Assembly: GCA_023406225.1 (NCBI GenBank)
Contig: JAEXWS010000130.1
Span: 1 to 11,456, forward strand
Source of the DNA: Bacillota bacterium
GTDB lineage: Bacteria > Bacillota > Clostridia > Oscillospirales > Oscillospiraceae
Length of the DNA: 11,456 bases
Direction: 5' to 3'
Position 1 is the stretch's first letter, and each line of letters starts with the position of its first letter. Below are positions 6,543 through 11,456 of this stretch, in pieces. Made by a program: the position numbers and the translations under genes. The notes beneath the pieces are model-generated. The model was not told where the DNA came from. It did no database searches and was given only the letters and a program-made list of their open reading frames with translations.

Positions 6543-7088
6543 TTATTTTCCAAGCACATCGTGCCGGATGTAATCGAACGCCGCATCCTCGCCCTCGTCC
6601 CGGAGCTTGATCAGCATGGATTCCAGCAGGGCGGAGGTGTTTTCGTTCAGCAAAAGGCGCTTTTGCCGGGACCGCTGAAAGAATTTGTAGGGATCGCCGG
6701 GATCGAATTCGTCCCGGCGGTAGACCCGGCTGGCGGCCAGCCGGTCGCAGAACATCTCCGCCACATATTCCTTCGGCATCTCCACCCCGGCCACGCCCTC
6801 GCCGCTGAGGGCATAATCCGTCCAGTATTCAAAGTGGTGCTTGTTGCGGCCCTTGTGGTGGAGCCAGGCGGCGCTGTAGCCGAAGGTTTTTCTCTGAGCG
6901 TCGTTGGGGCTGTGGTCCCCCTGGAAGAACCGGACGCCCGCCCAGAACTCGGTGGGGGAGTATTTGGAGAGGTCGTGGGTCAGTCCCTGGCGGTACAGCC
7001 CCAGCCGGAAGCAGTATTTCCGCACCAGCGCCCGGTGGCGGTTGATGGTTTTCAAATGGGCCCAGAAATGCAACAAGGTCACCTTCAA
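6543..7088 (-). CDS. DUF5662 family protein
   Basis: A soluble protein of up to 181 residues matching the DUF5662 pattern found widely in Firmicutes and phages: HLKTINRHRALV, then GLTHDLSKYSPTEFW with His38-Asp39, FFQGDHSPNDA, and WLHHKGRNKHHFEYWTDY with paired histidines at 77-78 and 84-85, followed by PKEYVAEMFCDRLAAS. The His/Asp pattern suggests an HD-like metal-binding helical fold, but no activity is known to me. The start is uncertain. The longest sensible frame begins with TTG at 7088-7086, shortly after an extended -10 box. A TTG five bases after GAAGGTGA (giving a protein starting near LHFWAHLKT) is an alternative. The product is intact and converges on the XRE gene. Confidence 0.82.
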   Translation of the reverse strand: MKVTLLHFWAHLKTINRHRALVRKYCFRLGLYRQGLTHDLSKYSPTEFWAGVRFFQGDHSPNDAQRKTFGYSAAWLHHKGRNKHHFEYWTDYALSGEGVAGVEMPKEYVAEMFCDRLAASRVYRRDEFDPGDPYKFFQRSRQKRLLLNENTSALLESMLIKLRDEGEDAAFDYIRHDVLGK

Positions 7089-7107
7089 ACACTGTTTTTT
7101 CTCAGCC

Positions 7108-7116
7108 AGTATACCA
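7108..7116 (-). promoter_or_regulatory. Extended -10 promoter for the DUF5662 gene
   Basis: Read on the minus strand, TGGTATACT combines an extended -10 TG with a five-of-six TATAAT match. Transcription starting about seven bases downstream would leave only about a dozen bases of leader before the TTG at 7088. No convincing -35 is visible, which is usual for extended -10 promoters. Confidence 0.45.
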
Positions 7117-7219
7117 CGGCGGCCGTAAAAAGGCGAGGAAAACTTGCCGCGGTCCGGCGGCTCTGGAAATTTTGTATGGAAACCGCCAGACGGGCAGAAA
7201 CTACGCCGGAGGTGGTGTG

Positions 7220-7663
7220 ATGGAGGGCGCGATTTTTGACTGTCCCGCCGATTGGGCGTGGCTGCTGCCCAGGGGGATATTGCGGGCGGAGACGGACGAG
7301 GACCTGCGCGGCGCTTGGGAGGCGCTGGCGCTGACCCGCCGCGGGTGCGGGCGTTTGGGCGCGGTCTGCGCGTCCTGCCGGGTCCTGCTTGCGCCGGGAG
7401 ACTGCTCTCCGGCTCTGGCGGCGCGGCTGGGGGCCGGGACGGTGATCACATACGGCATGTCCCACACGGACAGCCTGACGCTGTCCAGCCTGACGGAGCC
7501 GGTGCTGTGCGTCCAGCGGGCCTTGCCCCGGGCGGACGGCGGCGTGGTCGAGCCCCAGGAGTTCCCGCTTCCGGCCCTGCCCGGCCCGCCGGAAGCCCTG
7601 CTGCCCCTGCTGGGGCTTAGACTGTTGCAGATGCCACTGACGCAGCCGCCGTTCCTGTGGTAG
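7220..7663 (+). CDS. Conserved-looking hypothetical protein, 147 residues
   Basis: I do not recognise the family. The start at 7220 is fixed by GGAGGT six bases upstream. The product has a tryptophan- and cysteine-containing N-terminal half (cysteines at 8, 43, 50, 53 and 62), then alternating strand-like and turn-like segments, AGTVITYGMSHTDSLTLSSL and VLCVQRALPRADGGVVEPQEFP, and a leucine/proline-rich tail. The VITYG...D stretch recalls the C-terminal Rossmann-like domain of Mur ligases, but the match is too short to name it. The gene ends with TAG, the only such stop used normally in the window. The small membrane-protein gene starts 28 bases on, so the two are probably co-transcribed. Confidence 0.7.
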   Translation: MEGAIFDCPADWAWLLPRGILRAETDEDLRGAWEALALTRRGCGRLGAVCASCRVLLAPGDCSPALAARLGAGTVITYGMSHTDSLTLSSLTEPVLCVQRALPRADGGVVEPQEFPLPALPGPPEALLPLLGLRLLQMPLTQPPFLW

Positions 7664-7691
7664 ATTCAAAACAAAAAGGAGCGTGACGAAG

Positions 7692-7880
7692 ATGACCTGG
7701 TTTGGCTGGCTTTTGTTGATCGTGGTATTTTCCGGAATGGGTACGCTCTGGTATCTGGTGAACCGGGGCACGGGCGGCCCGTCCCACTGCATGGGCTGCG
7801 GGAAGTGCGACCATACCGGCGTCTGCATCCTCACGGGAGAGCCGGTCCGAAAGGGGAAGAAGCGGGAATCATGGGAATGA
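7692..7880 (+). CDS. Small single-pass membrane protein with a Cys cluster
   Basis: This 62-residue product has one N-terminal membrane helix (about 4-23), then a short polar tail containing HCMGCGKCDHTGVC: cysteines at 33, 36, 39 and 45 (C-x2-C-x2-C-x5-C). It ends in a charged KKRESWE. The arrangement resembles FeoB-associated Cys-rich membrane proteins and similar clostridial mini-proteins, but no feoB is nearby and the spacing differs, so I assign no function. Metal or Fe-S binding at the membrane surface is an inference. The ATG at 7692 is preferred to GTG 7683 because GGAG (7678-7681) is ten bases before the former and only one base before the latter. The promoter of the tyrS leader begins 14 bases past the stop. 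Confidence 0.7.
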   Translation: MTWFGWLLLIVVFSGMGTLWYLVNRGTGGPSHCMGCGKCDHTGVCILTGEPVRKGKKRESWE

Positions 7881-7894
7881 CCTGGCTTTTTGCC

Positions 7895-7923
7895 TTGACA
7901 ATCCCGTTTAAATCCGCTAAAAT
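7895..7923 (+). promoter_or_regulatory. Sigma-A promoter of the tyrS T-box transcript
   Basis: A perfect -35 TTGACA (7895-7900) is separated by exactly 17 bases from a -10 TAAAAT (7918-7923), five of six to consensus. It lies 14 bases after the preceding stop codon and just before the first T-box sequences, so the transcript should start near 7930. Confidence 0.88.
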
Positions 7924-7929
7924 AGCCCC

Positions 7930-8202
7930 TGTATACAGCGAGGAAGAGGAGCAGTACCCGCCAGGACCTGCAAAGAGAGCCCCCGGCACGGTGGAAGGGG
8001 GAGAGGAAGCGGCGGCGAATACACCTTGGAGCTGGCACCCAAACGGCTGGCTGAAAGCCCAGTAGGCGTGCTCCGGGAGCGCCCGTTACCGCGCGGGAGT
8101 GTGTTGGCACTCCACGAGGCGCAGCCCGTGAGGGCTGTGCGAACCAGAGGTGGTACCGCGATTCTGTTCGCCCTCTGTCCCTGCCGGGACGAGGGCGTTT
8201 TT
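7930..8202 (+). promoter_or_regulatory. Tyrosine T-box riboswitch controlling tyrS
   Basis: The leader senses uncharged tRNA-Tyr and permits read-through into tyrS. Landmarks in order are GGAGCAGTA and AGAGAGCC of stem I, GGTGGAAGG, and the specifier loop GCGAATACACC with codon TAC (8020-8022). GCCCAGTAGGCG...CGCCCGTTACC of stem III follows, then the T-box sequence AGAGGTGGTACCGCG (8146-8160). TGGT at 8151-8154 complements the ACCA end expected for tRNA-Tyr with discriminator A, in agreement with the specifier. CAGAGG (8145-8150) can pair with CCTCTG (8172-8177) to form the antiterminator, using bases that otherwise belong to the terminator stem. This is a transcriptional class T-box. Confidence 0.93.
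8169..8202 (+). terminator. T-box regulatory terminator
   Basis: CGCCCTC (8169-8175) pairs with GAGGGCG (8191-8197), and GTCCC (8177-8181) pairs inside with GGGAC (8186-8190), leaving one bulged T. Five T residues follow. The 5' arm overlaps the antiterminator partner, so the two structures exclude each other. The tyrS start lies 46 bases downstream. Confidence 0.9.
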
Positions 8203-8248
8203 GTTCCGTCCGGGCGGAATCTCAACAACAGAACAGGAGAAAGAGAAC

Positions 8249-9481
8249 ATGCAGATCTACGAAGAACTGAAAGCCCGCGGCCTCATCGCCCAGGTCACCG
8301 ACGAGGAGGAGATCCGGGAACTGGTCAACAACGGCAAGGCCACCTTCTATATCGGCTTCGATCCCACGGCCGACAGCCTCCACGTGGGCCATTTCATGGC
8401 CCTGTGCCTCATGAAGCGGCTCCAGATGGCGGGCAACCGCCCCATCGCCCTCATCGGCGGCGGCACGGGCATGGTGGGCGATCCCTCCGGCCGGAGCGAT
8501 CTGCGCAAGGTCATGACGGTGGAGACCATCCAGCATAACTGCGCCTGCTTTAAAAAGCAGATGGAGCGTTTCATCGAATTTGGAGACGACAAGGCCATTA
8601 TGCTCAACAACGCCGACTGGCTGCTGAAGCTCAACTATATCGAGCTGATGCGGGAGGTGGGCGCGTGCTTCTCCGTGAACAACATGCTGCGGGCCGAGTG
8701 CTACAAGCAGCGGATGGAGAAGGGCTTGACCTTCTTTGAGTTCAACTATATGATCATGCAGGCTTACGATTTCTACCACATGTTCCAGACCGTGGGCTGC
8801 AACATGCAGTTCGGCGGCGACGACCAGTGGAGCAACATGCTGGCCGGCACGGAGCTCATCCGCAAGAAGCTGGGCAAGGACGCCTATGCCATGACCATCA
8901 CCCTGCTGATGAACGCAGAGGGCAAGAAGATGGGCAAGACCGCCGCCGGCGCGGTGTGGCTGGACCCCAACAAGACCAGCCCCTTTGACTTTTACCAGTA
9001 CTGGCGGAACGTGGGCGACGCGGACGTGCTCAAGTGCATCCGCATGCTGACCTTCCTGCCTCTGGAGCAGATCGATTAGATGGACACCTGGGAGGGCGCC
9101 CAGCTCAACACCGCCAAGGAGATCCTCGCTTATGAGCTGACAAAGCTGGTCCACGGCGAGGAGGAGGCCGAGAAGGCGCAGGAGACCGCCCGGGGCCTGT
9201 TCGCCGGCGCGGGGTCCACGGAGCATATGCCCTGCACCACCCTGTGCGAGCAGGATTTCACCGACGGCGAGATCGACATCCTGACGATGCTGGTCAAATG
9301 CGGCCTGGCGGCGTCCAAGGGCGAGGCCCGGCGGCTGGTGCAGCAGGGCGGCGTGACCGTCTGCGGCCGGAAGGTTTCGGACATCGAGGCCAAGTTCCGC
9401 TGCAAGGAGTGCTGCGGCGAAGGCGTCGTCATCAAAAAGGGAAAGAAAATCTTTCACAAAGCCGTGATGGAACAAGAATAA
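8249..9481 (+). pseudogene. tyrS: Tyrosine--tRNA ligase, full length but interrupted by in-frame TAG at codon 277
   Basis: TyrRS attaches tyrosine to tRNA-Tyr. The frame spans 410 positions, the usual length, with every expected part: HVGH (45-48) for HIGH, GFDPTADSLHVGH, the FGGDDQWSNM tyrosine/ATP-site region, KMGKT (227-231) for KMSKS, a helical anticodon-binding domain, and an S4 RNA-binding domain near 350-410 (CGLAASKGEARRLVQQGGV, then VTVCGRKVSD). At codon 277 (9077-9079) the reading is EQID-TAG-MDTWEGAQLN, inside the anticodon-binding domain, with perfect family similarity on both sides. GAG, AAG or CAG to TAG is a single change. AGGAGA eight bases before ATG supports the start. Without read-through, translation yields 276 residues lacking the S4 domain. 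I use pseudogene as the formal class; sequencing error, a real nonsense allele with a second TyrRS elsewhere, or amber read-through are all open. Confidence 0.9.
9080..9481 (+). CDS. C-terminal part of TyrRS downstream of the amber codon (S4 domain)
   Basis: The ATG directly after the TAG opens a 133-residue frame, in the same phase as tyrS, that carries the rest of the anticodon-binding domain (WEGAQLNTAKEILAYELTKLVHG) and the S4 domain. A gene finder may call it as a separate protein. There is no ribosome-binding site of its own (upstream is GAGCAGATCGATTAG), so independent translation would need coupling at the overlapping TAG/ATG junction. I regard it as part of tyrS. It is not a natural split subunit, because the break falls inside a domain. 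Confidence 0.5.
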   Translation: MDTWEGAQLNTAKEILAYELTKLVHGEEEAEKAQETARGLFAGAGSTEHMPCTTLCEQDFTDGEIDILTMLVKCGLAASKGEARRLVQQGGVTVCGRKVSDIEAKFRCKECCGEGVVIKKGKKIFHKAVMEQE

Positions 9482-9490
9482 GGTTTCCTG

Positions 9491-9523
9491 CAGCAGACGC
9501 GGCGTGCGGCGCCGCGCCTGCTG
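9491..9523 (+). terminator. GC-rich hairpin after tyrS, possible weak terminator
   Basis: CAGCAG/CTGCTG and CGCGGCG/CGCCGCG form a 13-bp stem with one A-C mismatch and a five-base loop. It starts nine bases after the tyrS stop, but only TGCATTT follows, so it lacks a true T tract. It may slow polymerase or protect the 3' end. The remaining bases to 9574 show a small A/T-rich inverted repeat (9528-9533 with 9539-9544) and no convincing promoter. Confidence 0.35.
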
Positions 9524-9574
9524 TGCATTTATGAGGCCCATAAAAAATTTTGAACGAACAAAGGAACACACACC

Positions 9575-11200
9575 ATGATCACAGTGAACGACGTCAGTTT
9601 GAACTTCAGCGGCCAGACCCTGTTCAAGCATGTGGATCTGAAATTCACCCCCGGCAACTGCTACGGCATCATCGGCGCCAACGGCGCCGGAAAGACCACC
9701 TTTCTCCGCATCCTCTCCGGCGACCTGGAGCCCACCACCGGCGAGGTGATCATCCCCAAGACCGAGCGGATGAGCGTTTTGAAGCAGGACCACTTCCAAT
9801 ACGACAGCTATACGGTGCTGGATACGGTCATCATGGGCAACCAGCATTTGTACGACGTGATGAAGGAGAAGGACGCCCTCTATGAGAAGGAGGACTTCAC
9901 CGACGCCGACGGCGTGAAGGCCAGCGAACTGGAGGCGGAGTTTGCGGACATGGACGGCTGGGAGGCCGAGTCCGACGTGAGCCGCCTCATCCAGGGCCTG
10001 GGCCTCTCCAACGACATTTTGTATAGCGAGATGTCCAGCCTCACCGCCAAGGAGAAGGTGAAGGTCCTGCTGGCCCAGGCGCTCTTCGGCAAGCCCGACA
10101 TCATCCTTCTGGACGAGCCCACCAACCATCTGGACATCCAGGCCATCGAGTGGCTGGAGGATTTCCTCCTGGACTGCGAGAGCCTGTGCATCGTGGTCAG
10201 CCACGACCGCCACTTCCTGAACACGGTCTGCACCAGCATCGTGGACGTGGATTACGGCCAGATCAAGATGTACGTGGGCAACTACGAGTTCTGGTACGAG
10301 TCCAGCCAGCTCATGCAGCGGATGGTGCGGGACCAGAACAAAAAGCGCGAGGACAAGATCAAGGAGCTCCAGGAGTTCGTTCAGCGGTTCTCCGCCAACA
10401 AGTCCAAGTCCAAGCAGGCCACCTCCCGCCGCAAGCTCCTGGATAAGCTCTCCGTGGAGGAGATGCCCGCCTCCTCCCGCCGGTATCCCTTCGTGGGTTT
10501 TCGGATGGACCGGGAGCCGGGCAAGGAGATCTTGACCGTGGAGGGCCTCTCCAAGACTCTGGACGGCCGGAAGGTGCTGGACAATGTCAGCTTCCGGGTG
10601 AACAGGGGGGAGAAGATCGCCTTTGTGGGCGAGGACGAGATCGCCAAAACCACCCTCTTCAAGATCTTGATGGAGGAGCTGGAGCCGGACGAGGGGTCCT
10701 TCAAGTGGGGCACCACCATCACCACCAGCTACTTTCCCCTGGACAACTCCGCGTTCTTCAACGACTGCGATTTGAATCTGGTGCAGTGGCTGGGCCAGTA
10801 CACGGCGGACAATGCGGAGGAGGGCACGGAGTCCTTCAAGCGCTCCTTCCTGGGGCGGATGCTCTTCTCCGGGGACGACGTGTACAAGCCTGTCAAGGTC
10901 CTCTCCGGCGGCGAGAAGGTGCGGTGCATGCTCTCCCGCATGATGCTGTACGGCTCCAACGTGCTGGTGCTGGACCAGCCCACCAACCACCTGGACCTGG
11001 AGTCCATTACGGCGGTGAACAACGGCCTGATCGACTTCAAGGGCGTGGTGCTCTTCTCCTCCCATGACCATGAGTTCGTCCAGACCATCGCGGACCGCAT
11101 CATGGAGTTCGTGGACGGGAAGCTTATTGACAAGATGTGCACTTACGACGAGTATATCTCGGGCCAGCGGGAGGAGATGCTCGCCCGGTTGAACGGCTGA
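9575..11200 (+). CDS. ABC-F family ATPase, YbiT/YkpA-like
   Basis: A 541-residue protein of two ABC ATPase domains with no membrane segment, of the ribosome-associated ABC-F type. NBD1 has Walker A GANGAGKTT (34-42), a degenerate signature SSLTAKEK (154-161), Walker B with DEPTNHLD (catalytic Glu181) and His210. A charged P-site-interacting linker (about 265-330) contains the family string FSANKSKSKQATSRR. NBD2 has a degenerate Walker A GEDEIAKTT (352-360), a perfect signature LSGGEK (443-448), Walker B LDQPTNHLD with Gln468 in place of the catalytic Glu, and His497. Overall similarity is to E. coli YbiT and B. subtilis YkpA. It does not resemble the antibiotic-resistance ABC-F groups, and the linker is short. 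The start at 9575 has AAGGA nine bases upstream. No attenuator leader is evident. Confidence 0.9.
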   Translation: MITVNDVSLNFSGQTLFKHVDLKFTPGNCYGIIGANGAGKTTFLRILSGDLEPTTGEVIIPKTERMSVLKQDHFQYDSYTVLDTVIMGNQHLYDVMKEKDALYEKEDFTDADGVKASELEAEFADMDGWEAESDVSRLIQGLGLSNDILYSEMSSLTAKEKVKVLLAQALFGKPDIILLDEPTNHLDIQAIEWLEDFLLDCESLCIVVSHDRHFLNTVCTSIVDVDYGQIKMYVGNYEFWYESSQLMQRMVRDQNKKREDKIKELQEFVQRFSANKSKSKQATSRRKLLDKLSVEEMPASSRRYPFVGFRMDREPGKEILTVEGLSKTLDGRKVLDNVSFRVNRGEKIAFVGEDEIAKTTLFKILMEELEPDEGSFKWGTTITTSYFPLDNSAFFNDCDLNLVQWLGQYTADNAEEGTESFKRSFLGRMLFSGDDVYKPVKVLSGGEKVRCMLSRMMLYGSNVLVLDQPTNHLDLESITAVNNGLIDFKGVVLFSSHDHEFVQTIADRIMEFVDGKLIDKMCTYDEYISGQREEMLARLNG

Positions 11201-11267
11201 GGGAAAAAGCCCGTTGCCGCGCATTTCTGAGATTGGGTCCCCGGAATGACCTCATTTGACCCAGACG

Positions 11268-11315
11268 AATAACAAAAGGCGCGCCGCATTCAAAACGGCG
11301 CGCCTTTTGTTATTT
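11268..11315. terminator. 19-bp bidirectional terminator between convergent genes
   Basis: AATAACAAAAGGCGCGCCG (11268-11286) and its exact complement (11296-11314) flank a nine-base loop, CATTCAAAA. AAAA precedes and TTTT follows the GC core on both strands, so it can stop the ABC-F transcript and the opposing minus-strand gene that ends at 11338. The 67 bases between the ABC-F stop and this hairpin contain only a weak TGGGTC/GACCCA inverted repeat (11234-11239, 11258-11263). Confidence 0.9.
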
Positions 11316-11337
11316 ATGAGCGGGAGCCGCCCCCGCT

Positions 11338-11456
11338 TCAAAGCTCGATCTTCTGCCCCAGGCGGTAAAAGGTGAAGGTCCCGGTGCCCAGAAGGGCGCC
11401 GTCCTGTCCGGTGATACGGACGCTGAACACCGAGAGGCTGCGGCCCGGCCTCACCT
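11338..11456 (-). CDS. C-terminal end of a probable hotdog-fold (PaaI-like) thioesterase, partial
   Basis: On the minus strand the last 39 codons of a gene are visible, ending with TGA at 11340-11338; the 5' part lies beyond the window. The peptide reads RPGRSLSVFSVRITG, then QDGALLGTGTFTFYRLGQK, ending IEL. Two beta strands joined by an x-D-G turn, the second carrying GTGTFTF, are what the final strands of PaaI-type hotdog thioesterases look like. The family call rests on this short stretch only. The reading frame, codon use and the bidirectional terminator just past the stop support a real gene. Confidence 0.6.
   Translation of the reverse strand, partial: VRPGRSLSVFSVRITGQDGALLGTGTFTFYRLGQKIEL

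Noticed and set aside
6408..7220. 270-codon plus-strand frame across the 6.4-7.2 kb region
   Set aside because: It runs antisense through the DUF5662 gene and through hairpins. No motif or ribosome site supports it.
7661..8065. Reassignment of TAG as a sense codon, suggested by the tyrS amber and the open frame after the TAG at 7661-7663
   Set aside because: Read-through at 7663 would overlap the small membrane-protein gene, its ribosome site and the tyrS promoter with shadow-like sequence, so this TAG is a normal stop. Genome-wide reassignment is therefore unlikely, although site-specific read-through in tyrS stays open.
9575..11200. ABC-F gene as an antibiotic-resistance determinant
   Set aside because: The linker string and overall similarity are those of the YbiT/YkpA housekeeping group. 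There is no long attenuator leader and no mobile context.
8222..11224. A 1000-codon open frame on the minus strand across tyrS and the ABC-F gene
   Set aside because: It lies antisense to two unmistakable genes, is rich in His, Leu, Val, Gly and Gln as GC-rich antisense frames are, and shows no domain. It is open because antisense stop codons are rare in this codon usage.

Overview
The window looks like chromosome from a GC-rich member of the Clostridia, most like gut Oscillospiraceae (the Flavonifractor/Lawsonibacter/Intestinimonas side). The reasons are strongly GC-biased codon choice, clear Shine-Dalgarno sites, a T-box-controlled aminoacyl-tRNA synthetase gene, an XRE regulator with a glycine-periodic hydrophobic tail, a DUF5662 protein and a Gly/Cys-rich mini-protein. 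Genus is inference; no rRNA or other marker is present. There is no phage, IS transposase, CRISPR array or plasmid function.

Layout. 1-30 is probably the last codons of a plus-strand gene, facing a minus-strand Gly/Cys-rich small protein (91-294) across a perfect palindromic terminator (54-80). 444-4252 is a tight three-gene operon: mltG (endolytic transglycosylase), a U32 'peptidase' of the tRNA-hydroxylation TrhP type, and a COG2509-type FAD dehydrogenase, closed by an intrinsic terminator. 4362-5381 is a YeiH-family membrane protein and 5508-6299 an XRE regulator whose C-terminal half carries 14 in-phase five-residue repeats. 6300-6542, between convergent genes, holds a terminator hairpin that appears to have been split from its T tract by a ~200-bp multi-hairpin element. 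6543-7088 (minus) is a DUF5662 protein, possibly started at TTG.

7220-7880 holds two small unassigned proteins, the second a one-helix membrane protein with a Cys cluster. 7895-8202 is a promoter plus complete tyrosine T-box riboswitch (specifier TAC, acceptor-pairing TGGT, antiterminator and terminator all visible). It controls tyrS (8249-9481), which is otherwise full length but has an in-frame TAG at codon 277. An ABC-F ATPase of the YbiT/YkpA type follows (9575-11200). A 19-bp bidirectional terminator then separates it from the 3' end of a minus-strand gene that resembles a hotdog thioesterase.

The genes are mainly housekeeping: cell-wall termination, tRNA modification, tRNA charging and ribosome-associated ATPase. 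The items most worth a second look are the amber codon in tyrS, the one-sided decay of one ATP site in the ABC-F protein, the element sitting inside the 6.3-6.5 kb terminator, and the five-residue repeat tail of the XRE protein.
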